A stretch of 64,000 bases of DNA from Capronia americana (taxonomy: Eukaryota; Ascomycota; Eurotiomycetes; Chaetothyriales; Herpotrichiellaceae). Below, one piece after another: positions 54,201-64,000 of this stretch (position 1 is the first letter of the stretch; each line of letters opens with the position of its first letter). A program made the position numbers and the translations under genes. The notes under the pieces are model-generated. The model did not search any database. It saw nothing but the letters and a program-made list of their open reading frames with translations, and was not told where the DNA came from. The DNA lies in contig JADWQD010000003.1 in assembly GCA_016110215.1 (NCBI GenBank), positions 2,480,001-2,544,000 of the forward strand, written 5' to 3'.

Positions 54201-55835
54201 TCGGTTCGTGCCCACGAGATTGATTGATGTTGGCCGTGACGGGTCTGACAGTGTTCGTCTCTACGAGACGCACCCCGGGGATCTCTCCCTCAAGTACCTA
54301 GCCTTGTCCCATCGATGGGGAGAGAAAGGCCTGTACTTTCGGACTTTCCGCCACAATCTTCAAGCCTACAAGGAAGGAATGAACCTTGCCCACCTGCCGT
54401 CGACTTTCAAGGACGCCGTGCAGGTCACGCGAGAGTTAGGCTTTCAATACCTCTGGATCGATTCGATATGCATCGTCCAAAAGGACGAATTCGACGAAGG
54501 GGACTTCGACTTCGAAGCGACGCGGATGGAAGAAGTGTTCAGCTCGGCGTCCTGCGTGCTCGCCGCAAGCAGTGCGACGGGCCAGTCCGAGGGCTTTCTC
54601 AACCAGAGAGAAGGCGAAGTGCGGGATTTTGTCACCTTTCCTCCTCCTCCTCCTCGCCAGGGTCATCAACCTTCGCTCCATATCTGCCCGTGTCTGGATG
54701 ATTTCAAGCGCCATGTCCTCGAAAGCCCGCTGAGCAAGAGAGGCTGGGTGATGCAGGAGCGAGTCCTGGCCCACCGCACCATCTATTTCACCGACAAGCA
54801 GACGTACTGGGAGTGTGGTGACGGCGTACGGTGCGAAACACTGACGTTGGTGGAGAAGTAAGTTCAAAGTTATTTATTTCCCTATGCTTCGAAATTCTGC
54901 TTCTCCTTGTTGTTCTTGTTGTCGTTGTTATGCTGTTTACTATGCTTTTTCCTACGGCGAAGGAAAAACTAATCATAGGGGAAAAAACCCATCGCAGCAA
55001 GTTAGAATCCTTCCTCGGCGACCCCAACTTCCCCAAGAAGATCACGGGCAAGATGACATCCCGAGGAGAGAAGATCGTCTTCTACCAAGATCTCTACAAG
55101 AAGTACTCGCGCCTGGACTTCACGCATTGGGAGGATCGCCCCATCGCTGTCTCCGGTCTCGAGAGGAGACTGATCCGCGACCTGCGAGCGCAGGGCGGCT
55201 TCGGCATCTTCGACGACGGATCCAGCAGCAGCCTCCTGCAGCGCACCCTGCTCTGGCGGCGCGGGGCCGATCAGACAGCGCTGCGGAAAATATCTTTCCC
55301 CCCAGATACTAGTAGGGCGAGTCCTGCTGTCCCGACCTGGTCTTGGATGGCGTATCAAGGCGGCATCGACTTTCTGGACATGCCCTTCGACGGCGTCGAC
55401 TGGCGCAGGGACATCCACTCCCCATGGCTTCCGGACTCGTCCGAGGGATATCATACGACAGACCGAAACGGGAGCAGCACCGCCGCGCTCACTGCGATAG
55501 CGAGACCATTTGGTATTAAGAACGGTCGAGACGCTGGGGGTGGTGGTGGTGGTGATGACAGCGAGGTTGTCCTCATTTATGACTCCCCCAGGTCTACGGC
55601 TGATGCCACGACTGAGGATACAGCATTGTTAAAGTGTGTGGTGATAGGTAGGCGGAGGGTTTCGTCACACCGACATCGAAATCCCGAAGAAGATGATGAT
55701 GCCAGACACTATGTTCTTCTCGTCACCCCGAGGAAGGGATCAGATACTGTCTACGAAAGGGTTGGCGTGGGCTTCATGCCTGGGCGGTTCATTGAGCTGG
55801 ATGCTTCGGCACAGACGTCAATCAAGATTCTCTAG
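51246..55835 (+). CDS. Protein kinase fused to an HET domain (probable single gene)
   Basis: Best model has seven exons: 51246-51905, 51961-53181, 53300-53430, 53574-53595, 53649-53985, 54059-54857 and 54998-55835; all phases agree, giving 1335 residues. The first 190 residues are a helical region. The kinase has a degenerate glycine loop (RGNFATVFEVEV, about 198-209), AIKAF with Lys 231, Glu in NEVSALNQL, RHGDIKPENIL with Asp 340 in place of the usual HRD context, ISDLGSAQ (DLG, Asp 364) and YQAPEA. A proline/serine-rich linker follows. The HET part begins at WSYPVDNGFAIRLL, has a Cys-rich segment (LCDGCTA, CDFCRLRW), then YLALSHRWGE, LGFQYLWIDSICIVQ and MEEVFSSASCVLAA, the HET signature. 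HET domains trigger cell death or incompatibility in some fungi. The weak point is 53430-53649: the 22-nt exon has a poor GTGCCG donor, so two adjacent genes remain possible. Confidence 0.78.
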
Positions 55836-56160
55836 GGATCGTAAATAGATAATAGTACATTGTCAGACATTCAATGAATGTGTCGCCGTGTCCTTTTTCT
55901 GGCTGTACCTGAAAAATGAACTCGTCACATACGTAATGTAGCAAGTTAGAATGATGTTCGCCGGGTCCCCCATTCCATCCTTCTCTACATGATATCGTCA
56001 TGCCGGAAAGCTGTGCAGTGCCACCAACACCTTCCCTGAAAATGGGGCTGAAGTCTGAGCTACTTGCCACAGCACAGGGCCTAGGAGTGAACAATATTCG
56101 TCGACCAGGAACCGGAGGGTCATGCTTGACCAGATACGCATGGATGGACTTGTTGACCCC
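55836..56160. terminator. Short convergent 3' region between the two kinase genes
   Basis: 326 bp between facing stop codons. Transcripts of the two genes probably end here and could overlap. No specific poly(A) signal could be fixed. Confidence 0.35.
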
Positions 56161-58910
56161 TTAAGAACCGAAGGGTCGACAGTCTTGAAACTGACCGTCA
56201 TAGTGGCGGAGACTTTGGCGATCTAATATCATGCTTCCATACACCACTTCGCCCGGGATGTCCAGGCTGACTGGCTCAACAGTGGCAAGCGGCCGATGGG
56301 ACCAAGGGGCTGGTTTGCAAAGGAAGTCGAGATCATCGTCGCATGCCTTATACATGGTCGTCAGCTTGGTTTGGACCTGTTCACTGGAGATGCGGCCCCT
56401 CTCGCAAGGGTTGCTAGGCTTGACGATCAACATGTCGTATTCGATCATGTTGATGAAGCGGTGGAGGAATTCGGAGCAATGCTCGTGGGTGTGGAGTTGG
56501 CTCACGAACTAAAATCGTCACATGAAGCTTGTTAGCCCATGAACGAATATATCATCACATCGAGTTGTTAATGGCAAAATCTACTGTGCCACACCCTTTC
56601 GGCCACACCCTTTCGACGACTGGACTGGACAGGATGGGGACGTACATACCTCAACTACAGCGGGCTTCACCCTGGCACCGATGGTGTTTTCACCACGGCT
56701 ATTTGTTCCTGGGACGAGTTCGAAGAAAGTGTCCGTGTCCCATTTGTATAAGAAGGGGTCGGGCGACGTTCGCCTCTCGAGAAAGTCATCCACCATGGTC
56801 CAGGTTCCCAAGAGCCAAGTGATGAACTCGAGGTAGAGGCAGCCGAGCGTCCAGATGTCATACGACAGGCCGAGGGTCGCACCCTTGATGTCGTACTCGG
56901 GAGGACGGTATGACATTGAGGCAGCAACCTTGGTGTTGGATCTGTAGGACTTGCTATGGTTCGTGCTCTCGGAAAGACCAAAGTCGGTGATCTTGAGGAC
57001 ACCGCCGTTGTCATCAGGGAACCAAAGGATGTTTGTGGGTTTGATGTCGCCGTGCCGGACGTATATCTTCGCCCGGAATCCATTTTCACCGTCGGAATTG
57101 CTCGTCTGGTATTTATGGATCTTGACGAGCGCTTGAGCGATGCCCATACATTGCTTGGCGAACCATTTGACCGTCGTGGCGTCGAAAGTTGGGCTGGGTT
57201 TGTAGATTTTCCAGAACGAGTTGAGATCATGGTCGGCCCAGGGAAAGATCAGGTGGTAGACTCCGCGCTGCTCGTACGTGGCCAACAGAGAGATCAGATG
57301 TGGATGGGCATTGTCGCTAAACATTTTGAGCATCCCAACTTCTTTTTTAAAGTCGGCCTTTTTTGGCGAGTGGAGACATTTGACGGCAAAGCTCTGGTTC
57401 TAAGAGAAACATCCGTGTTAGCCAGCAGAGCCCTGCTGTCAGAACCCAGGCAGTGTGTGGAAGGCAGGAGTGAGTCATACCTTTGGCAGATCGAAGTTGT
57501 GGTGATCAGGATGGATGTCCACCTTGAAGACGTGACCATAGCCACCCGCGATTTCCGTCCGTGATCTGCTTCCCTTCTCGTGGCTACTATTCTTCGTAAA
57601 GGGTAAGATGATAGACGGCTTGAGCGGGAAGTGTTGGACGTCCTTGCGGATGCCCTTGTGGAAGAACGGGGCAACCATTGTCCATTGCCATTCTTCAAAT
57701 TTCCGGATCGCGGATTGCGACCATTCTTGAAAGCATTCCAGCTTTTCCTCCGGGTTTCGGCAAAGATCAAATCGCGCGCCGTTTTTGTTTTTGGGCTTGA
57801 GCTTTTTGATTAGCGGGAGGTCGAGATCATCCACGTCTTCCTCGAGAAACTTGCCGATCCGGCGCGTCTGCTCAATCAAGACCAGGATTACAAAGATCTT
57901 CTTGAACGACTTGATCCTGGGCGGTCTGTTGTCGTCATCGCTCTTCCACAAGGGCTCCTCCTTACAAATTTTCTCCGCATATGCATGGATCTGGCTGGAG
58001 TTGTGTGTTTGGTTGAGAACGCTGGAGAGCTCTTTGAAGACCCGGTCGTGGGTAACGAGGGTGGACAATAACGCCCTTGGGAAGAAGCATTTGCTTTCCT
58101 CAAAGCTGTTGACAATCGCTTCCAGGAACATGTCTTCCAGTGTCGGGCATTCCTCATAGTCCTCGAGCGCAAATGCGTCCGCGGACTCTCGGCCTCGGGC
58201 ATTGAGGTCGGCATAGAATGCTCGATCTCCCAAATCGGTGACTTCGCTTGGTGTTGGCTTCAAAGTACTGGAAGGCAGCTCCGACCTGTGCACGGTCGGG
58301 TCTTTCCACGAAACAACAACAGGTATTTCTTCCCTGGTTGGTGGTGCAACCAAGTCGTCGCCATCACTGCCGCCATTTGGCACGTCCGACTTATTCTAGA
58401 TCATGAAATCAGTCGAGAGTTACTAAGGAGATATTCATGCAGGATGATGACCGAACCTACCGTCGGATGATTGTCCAGCAGGTTGATCGGCAACTCAGGA
58501 GCGGCTTGGCCTGTCTCAGACCCATGCCCGTTTAGATCATGTTGGTTGTTCTCGTTGCTGGTGTGGCTTTCTTCCAAGGTGAGGTGGGAGAAACTTCCTC
58601 TCCTCGAAGATTTGGAAACTTGAAGCAGTGTCTGGTCTGCATTGCCACCGATCCCAATCACACTTTGGCCAACCGGGCTGCCAGGGCTTACCGGGCTTCC
58701 ATTCCCGGCGCGATAGGCGCCTTCATGGCCACCATCCGCTTCCTCATCAGCAGGACGCTTTTCCACACACCGATCCCCTACAGGGTCGAAAACAGGCGGG
58801 ACCCGAGAGTCATTTTCGAGACAGTGGCCACCATTTTGGCGCCAGACCGGACAGCCTGAGGTGGTCAGCTGAGCCATGTGCTTCTTTAGGGCGTAGCTTG
58901 TCGAGTCCAT
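56161..58910 (-). CDS. Protein kinase with long helical N-terminal region
   Basis: Four exons, 58461-58910, 57481-58395, 56650-57399 and 56161-56508, joined in phase 0 by introns of 65, 81 and 141 nt; 820 residues. Residues 1-190 are low-complexity; 190-430 are helical and contain AFYADLNARG, CPTLEDMFLEAIVNSFEES and FVILVLIEQTRRIGKFL, a layout common in fungal kinases tied to STAND/HET systems. ILPFTKNSSHEKG leads into the glycine loop IAGGYGHVFKVD. Catalytic residues are FAVK (Lys 462), FKKEVGML, RHGDIKPTNIL (Asp 573), ITDFGLSE (Asp 594) and YRPPEY. All key positions are present, so activity is likely. A short C-terminal region follows the last intron (FVSQLHTHEHCSEFLHRFINM). It faces the kinase-HET gene tail to tail; the two stops are 326 bp apart. 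Shared layout (HGD motif, loop position, intron just after the glycine loop) suggests common ancestry. Confidence 0.88.
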
Positions 58911-60829
58911 CACGAGTCAAGCATCTCTCGCGAAATACAATCAAAGTCAGGAGAGGCGCGGATGTCGCATCCTCAGGACGCAAGGTGGAATTGAGCGGAC
59001 GTGGGTAATAAGGCAACTTCTTCAGCAGCGTTTTTCTCAGCCTCATCATGGCTGGCACAACTTCTGGGGACATGGAGGGAGGGGCTTGGTCAATGCAGAC
59101 GACATGGCAAGTAGCGCGCCACTAACCATGTCGAAGTGATCGCTTCCAAGAAAGCTCGCACTGTAGCAGGAGAAGGGGCTGCTTCAATTGGGCACGAGCG
59201 CATGAGAAATCGAGGCTTCTGGTGCATTGATCACCGGGATGGTGTGGTCGGAAAACATGGGGCGGAGCTGAAGGGCGTTGCCTTTGGGGACTTTTGGCAA
59301 GGCGAAATGGCTGCTTATAGGTCAGTCCCGTTCGTGTGGCTGAGTCCACGTAGCCGACAATGATAAATAACAAGCCTGCCATCAGGCTGGAAATCGACCC
59401 TGCCGTGTCTCAGTAGTCCAGCTTACATCTTCTCAAGGTCGCCCGCGCCTGCAGCACACCTTTGTCGGCAATCACCACACGGAAAGCGCAATGACAGAGC
59501 TACTCACCCCCTCGCATCCGACACGCGAAGACACGGAATCGCGCATAGAGATTGTCGGGGGGAAAGTCCATCCAGGAGAACTGATTGTTTTCGTGAGAGA
59601 GAATTTCGAGAATGAAGATTATAAGATAAAGGTAGGAAACCGAGGATATTCTGTTTTTGTGAGGAGACGCTGAGGTGATGTTTGATCTAGTTGGCTCGTA
59701 ACAACTACATCTTCACGATCCCGAGGCGGCTTTCTGAACTCGAGCTTCGAAAGTTCGAAAGTTTCAAGCTGCCTCCTAGATGGAGTTGATGCGGGACGTC
59801 GGGCTTGCACAAGCTGGGGATCTGCTGGATCTGCCGCGGTGAGGATAATCCTACACTCACCAGGTATTGAGAGCTCGGACACCTGGTTTGAAGCCTGATG
59901 GAAATGTTTGGGCCACGAATCCAGATCACGGTAGCCTTGGGATTCTTTTCGACATTTTTGTTGCCGCCGCTGAACGCACATTGGTTGCGCACATTCTCGG
60001 CGAGATTTGACAGGGCCAGGAGGTGCGAATGGTGGCAATATTGAAATGGAGCAGTCGAGGAATCCACCGACACAATGAATTTTGACATTGATCACATCTG
60101 GTGATTGTCCCACCGTGAGAGAACTGCTCGATCCCGAAATCGTCCTAAAGAAGTTCCATTGCTCAGCTATGTCTTGGAGCACCATCACTGGTCGGTTCCA
60201 AATGAATGAGTCGAGTGCTCAGGACCTCGAAGCGATCTTTTCCTGCGATTGTAGAGGAGCGTCGTCAGTCCATCTACAAGGGTGCCAACCTATCAGTAGC
60301 AGGATTCGCTGGCACGAGAAGATCTGTTGAAGTAGGGCGGACATCTGTTCCAATCTTGCCATTTACTATGATAAATGTCGAAGTCGTTTTCCCCGCTGCC
60401 TGTCACCAGAAAGCAGCTGCCTCGCTACCAGATATACAGAGGGTTTATGAGGATGGAAAATGAACGGCCGGATGTCTTGCATCTATCTGGTGGTTGTTGA
60501 TTGTCTGGGTCCTATGTGATGGATCTATGCTGCAACGTCGGTTGGAAACAACAATAAGAGATTCGCCTGCGACGATGTGCCATGAGGCACAATGTGCACC
60601 AAGAAATGTCCGCAGGTTATTGCAACAGCATTCTCAGATGCCTCGTTTCCTCACCTTTGTCCTTTCTCAGCCACTCAGACAGGTTTTCATACCATGTCCG
60701 TCGGTTGCTGGGGCTCCGTGGCGAATCCTTCCTGGATATTGCTCCCCAACTTCCTTGGATACCGGCAGCTCACCCTTGGTTTCCCGTGAGCTCCGGCAGG
60801 TGGGAAGCCCGCGCCGACCCAGAGATACA
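58911..60829. other. Spacer, possibly containing decayed genes
   Basis: About 1.9 kb. A 60-residue plus-strand frame at 59491-59673 (VGGKVHPGELIVFVREN) and a 127-residue minus-strand frame at 59705-60088 have protein-like composition but no domain and no splice partners. They may be remnants. Confidence 0.4.
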
Positions 60830-61010
60830 CGCCCATGACGCAGCCCGAGTGCCAGATTGTAAAGTCCGCGGCGACGGCGAAGACCATCGGTCCTTCAAGG
60901 ATCATGAGCAGGGCATCTTTGTTTGCCAGGGCACCGTCGGAGCCGGTAAAGACCTGTACCGGGCGTTCGTTTGAGCGGATGGAGGTTGTGAGGACGGAGG
61001 GGCGCTTGCT
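60830..61010 (-). pseudogene. Probable RTA1-like transporter relic
   Basis: One exon-sized frame on the minus strand reads SNERPVQVFTGSDG, then LANKDALLMILEGPMVFAVAADFTIWHSG. This matches the last two membrane segments of RTA1-like proteins, where a V-E-x-x-x-G-x-x-G block precedes a helix with F-M-V-L-E-G and ends at H-P-G. Here the Pro of HPG is Ser. The five upstream helices could not be found within 800 bp on that strand, so the gene looks truncated. RTA1-like proteins are seven-helix membrane proteins linked to lipid export and drug tolerance. An alternative is an intact gene whose upstream exons I missed. Confidence 0.45.
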
Positions 61011-61830
61011 CGGAATTGGTAGTTTCACGCAAGATGAAAGAAGTTAAAAAGACCTTGATCGACAAGCCCTTTGAACCGTCTTGTGTTTTCGCAAACCCAC
61101 CAAGTCCGCTTCAGCTAAGCCGGGTCCCTGAGTACCTTGGCACCATTGATGTGATGGGAATGGGAAAGTCCCCGAGTGCCGCTGTTGCCGCGGATCTCTA
61201 CACAGTAGGACCGTCCGCATAGGCTGTGGGGAACTTTGACTGTCCCACACAGTTTGGCCCATGATTGATGTCCTGTCGTAGATTCCCTCTGTGACTGAAG
61301 GGGTATATCCTATTTGAGCGAGCGCCCTAAGGGATATGGTCTAGGATAAATCCAATTCCGGGACTGAAACTGAGAAGAGGGTGAGTGAGTGGATGTAAAA
61401 GCGGCACGGCCGGGGTGAGTCTCATTGGCTGCCACAAAGACGCGTCGCCGCGTGTACCTCGTATTTCTGACGTCAGATGAGTGTCGTGGCCAAGACGGGC
61501 AAAGCGGCGGGTAGCCTGGATCTCGAGGATTCTGCAAGCCAACGCGACACACAAAAACCCGCCAGGCTTGCAATATTGCAACGTGCTCGAAGCCCAGATG
61601 AGGGCTTCTGGCATTGTAAGATCTCTTGAATGTGATCAACGTCCGGCGCACAAATGGGGTTACATGCCGCCGAAGGAAGCTTGCAACGTTCAGCCGTTGC
61701 CCACACCGTCTCTCCACACCTGCTTTTGATAACTCTGGCGTCTCCCTACGTGTTGCTGACTCGTTGTACTTGACCAAGGAAGGAAGCTGGGAGCCGAAGA
61801 AGAGGAATGACTCTCTGACCGATTTCAGAG
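61011..61830. other. Spacer before the bZIP gene
   Basis: No exon supported on either strand; presumed bZIP promoter and leader. Confidence 0.4.
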
Positions 61831-62557
61831 ATGCAGCAAAAGAGTGATATATCGTCGGGTCCTGTGGCGGCTAGCACGAAACACCCCAGGGGTGTGCCAT
61901 ACCACCAGCATGACTTGCCAATACAGCTGCATGTGTTTCACGAAGACTCTCACCTCTATTGTGCTTACGGCCGCCAGCGCGCGTTCCGAAGTCCAGAACT
62001 GACGTCCACATTCGATATCACAGCCGAGACCAGCGGCTGGCCAGAGCTGGATCTGGAGCTGTATTGTCTCCAGAGCCCGAACGCTGGCGACTTTGTGTCG
62101 TGGCCTGATCCGCTGGACGAGACCTGCAGCCGTCGTACCACTTCCGTCCTGTCACCGGTGAAGTCGGACTCGTCGCGGGTTTCCCTGGCATTCGAAGGGG
62201 TAGGCACGCCCGGAAGAGAGAACAGTGGACCCGACACGAGGAAGGACCACAGGAAAGAACGGCGAAGAGAGCAAAATCGAGCAGCGTAAGTCAGACAAAT
62301 TCCGACCCAAACCGCGCAGAACCACGTCGAGCTAAATTCACCCGGCCCATGTCAGGCAACGTCGGCATCGAGAACGCAGACAGTTGACCCACTGTCTTAC
62401 GAGGACAAAAGTGATCGAGCTGGAATGTGCCCTTGCAAGAGCCCTGGAGCAGGAGAAAATCACCAAGGAGGAGAACGACAGTTTGCGGAGAAGGTTGGCC
62501 TTACTGGAAGAGGCCCAAGAGAGGGTCGGAGAGACGCAGGCAACGCCACCGCTGTAA
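61831..62557 (+). CDS. Compact bZIP transcription factor
   Basis: Two exons, 61831-62285 and 62356-62557, joined through a 70-nt intron (GTAAGT donor, GTCAG acceptor); 218 residues. The intron splits the basic region: exon 1 ends RKERRREQNRA and exon 2 continues QRRHRERRRQ, restoring the N-x-x-A-Q-R-x-x-R consensus (NRAAQRRHR), which is of the Yap-like fungal class. The leucine zipper follows (LTRTKVIELECALARALEQ, then ENDSLRRRLALL) with heptad Leu/Ile/Val spacing. The N-terminal 140 residues are Ser/Pro/Asp-rich without a domain, and no cysteine-rich redox domain of Yap1 type is present. It therefore probably binds DNA as a dimer but is not an obvious oxidative-stress sensor. Start: ATG at 61831, preceded by TTTCAG, so an upstream non-coding or coding exon is possible. 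Confidence 0.87.
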
Positions 62558-62911
62558 TGGGGCGGCTGCGTATATCTTCGACCCGGATGAGGGCATCTCT
62601 AGAATGTGGATGTGTTGGAATCCGCAGCACTCCTTTTGGTGACTCTCTAGCCTGCCGACAGGTGCCTATCATTGAAAGCTCATCCCACAATCTGTCATTG
62701 CCTTGGCCCTTATCTCACCTACGTTGGAGCGTCCAGGAAGAAGGTTGAGTTGGTTCGGTAAGTCAGGCGTGGACACATGGCCTGACCGTTGTTGGTGCGG
62801 AGCAGGAAATCAGCCAGATAGAGATCGGCGAGACGTGGACGCCAAAACAGGATTTCCATGGGATGTATAAGCTCCGTAATAGGAGGGTCAGGCCAATTCT
62901 CACATGCCTAC
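62558..62911. other. Convergent 3' region between bZIP and monooxygenase
   Basis: About 350 bp; no coding signal. Confidence 0.5.
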
Positions 62912-63910
62912 TTACTGTGCTTGTAGATATCGAGGTATGTCTTCATCTTTGGTCCACTTGAATTTACTCCCCGGATGATCACTCAACAGTGAGGGCGTGC
63001 CGAAGAACTGCTCCCGCGCAGTGAGGCCCTGCTTCTCGACTCCCTCCCGGAAGATTCCCCTTCTGCGTAGCTCGGGAAGGAGGAATTCAATGATATCCTC
63101 GAAGGATCCGGGGTTCACCACATGAGACAGATTGAAGCCGTCAACGTCGGCGATTTCGACCCACCGCTCGAGCTCGTCGGCAACAGTGGTCGGCGAACCC
63201 ACAATCTTAGCGTTCATGCCCCCTAGGATCAGGTACTCGGCAATCCGATTTTTGTTCCACTTCAGGTTCTCGCTCCCGGGCACCGTGTCGGCCCAGCCGT
63301 TGACGATCGACTGGATCATAGGCACCTTGACGAACCGAAAGTCCTCCTCGTCCGAGTAGGTCGACAGATCGACGCCCGTCCAGCCTCCGAAGAGCGCGAG
63401 AGCCCCTTCTCGGTTTCCATAGGAGAGAAACTCCTCGTGTTTCTGCCGGGCCGCCTCGTCCGTCTCCGCGATGATGACGCACATGGACGCGATGACCTTG
63501 ACGTGGTAAGGGTCTCGACCGGCCTCGCGCGCAAGCTGCCGAATCGCCGCCACCGAGGGTTTGAGCTTCTCTGGCAGCTGGGCCCCCGCGAAGATCACCT
63601 CGGCGTGCTTGGCGCCGAATTCCCGTCCGCTTTTCGAAGTCCCCGCTTGGAAGAGGAAGGGCGTGCGTTGCGGAGAGGGTTCACAAATGTGAGGGCCAGG
63701 GACGCGAAAATGCGCGCCCTGGTGGTTGATGTCTCGCACGCGCTCCCCGACGGCGTACACTCCCGTGTCGAAGTCGGCGACCACGGCATCTTCGCGCCAA
63801 CTCCCTTCCCACAACTTGTACAGCACTTCCATGTATTCCTCTGCTATGGCGTAGCGGGCATCGTGCTCGACCTGCTGATCGAGACCGAAGTTGCGGGCCG
63901 CGCTGTCGAG
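62912..63910 (-). CDS. FMN-dependent monooxygenase, NtaA/SnaA/DszA type; 5' end not resolved
   Basis: A 333-codon exon (332 residues plus stop) starting after a TTCACAG acceptor, with LDSAARNFGLDQQVEHDARYAIAEEYMEVLYKLWEGSW. The blocks VPGPHICEPSPQRTPFLFQAG, GREFGAKHAEVIF and AGRDPYHVKVIASM identify the luciferase-like flavin monooxygenases of the nitrilotriacetate/dibenzothiophene sulfone group. These use reduced FMN from a partner reductase to oxygenate amines, sulfones or related compounds. LILGGMNAKIVGSPTTVADELERWVEIADVDGFNL near the C-terminus is the usual end of the barrel. About 110 residues of N-terminus should lie upstream; a 46-nt intron (63911-63956, GTCAGC donor) fits, but the exon beyond it did not give the expected GWNIVT motif, so the gene either continues past the right edge with a different splice or is damaged. 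No reductase gene is visible in the window. Confidence 0.85.
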   Translation of the reverse strand, partial: LDSAARNFGLDQQVEHDARYAIAEEYMEVLYKLWEGSWREDAVVADFDTGVYAVGERVRDINHQGAHFRVPGPHICEPSPQRTPFLFQAGTSKSGREFGAKHAEVIFAGAQLPEKLKPSVAAIRQLAREAGRDPYHVKVIASMCVIIAETDEAARQKHEEFLSYGNREGALALFGGWTGVDLSTYSDEEDFRFVKVPMIQSIVNGWADTVPGSENLKWNKNRIAEYLILGGMNAKIVGSPTTVADELERWVEIADVDGFNLSHVVNPGSFEDIIEFLLPELRRRGIFREGVEKQGLTAREQFFGTPSLLSDHPGSKFKWTKDEDIPRYLQAQ

Positions 63911-64000
63911 CTGTGAAGGACGTTAGACTTCTTTCTCCATGCGGAGTAGGGCTGACGTCCAGCGTCTGTCCGGTTCCGGAGACATAGCCCGCGATGGGTT

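Noticed and set aside
59491..59673. 60-residue plus-strand frame (MTELLTPSHPTRED start)
   Set aside because: Protein-like but short, with no domain, no homologous context and no neighbours to splice to.
1..64000. tRNA genes and CRISPR arrays
   Set aside because: I looked for B-box-like GGTTCGANNCC on both strands and for regularly spaced repeats by eye and found none convincing; a covariance-model scan (tRNAscan-SE) would settle the tRNA question.

Overview
The window is nuclear DNA from a filamentous ascomycete (Pezizomycotina). The evidence is many short introns (about 45-140 nt) with fungal-type GTRNGT donors, CTAAC/CTGAC-like branch sites and YAG acceptors, a Zn2Cys6 regulator, an HET domain, a fungal NACHT/STAND protein, and fungal forms of COX16 and NIC96. 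I cannot place it to genus from sequence alone. Exon boundaries below were read by eye from splice motifs and phase consistency; no transcript data were available.

Layout. 1-1.8 kb: an aldehyde dehydrogenase cut by the left edge (-). 3.85-4.7 kb: a four-helix membrane protein (-). 6.35-9.1 kb: a rhodanese plus tyrosine phosphatase of Pyp type (-). 11.9-12.3 kb: COX16 (-). 12.6-14.3 kb: a P450 (-), divergent from a seven-intron SAM methyltransferase at 15.3-16.7 kb (+). 18.2-19.4 kb: a bHLH factor of SREBP type (+). 21.0-21.9 kb: an unrecognised acidic protein (-). 24.7-25.3 kb: a small MARVEL-like membrane protein (-). 26.4-28.2 kb: a flavoprotein (-). 29.8-33.3 kb: the nucleoporin NIC96 (+). 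33.7-36.6 kb: an oligopeptide transporter (+). The first 37 kb therefore mixes housekeeping genes with long gene-free spacers rich in simple repeats.

The right half looks accessory. It has a NACHT/STAND protein (37.6-40.8 kb, -) and a protein with two putative OB folds (41.6-43.2 kb, -). Next is a same-strand trio at 43.9-49.5 kb: a maleylacetate-reductase-like iron-type alcohol dehydrogenase, a Zn2Cys6 regulator and an isochorismatase-fold hydrolase, which resembles a small catabolic cluster. Then come two tail-to-tail kinase genes. The first (51.2-55.8 kb, +) appears to be a protein kinase fused to an HET domain. The second (56.2-58.9 kb, -) has the same kinase layout without HET. The right end has a probable RTA1-like relic, a compact bZIP gene (61.8-62.6 kb, +) and an NtaA/DszA-type flavin monooxygenase cut off or unresolved at its 5' end (62.9-64.0 kb, -).

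The most interesting block is 37.6-58.9 kb. It puts a STAND NTPase, a kinase-HET fusion and a matching stand-alone kinase within about 21 kb, an arrangement that suggests a non-self recognition or incompatibility locus. That function is inferred from domain content only.
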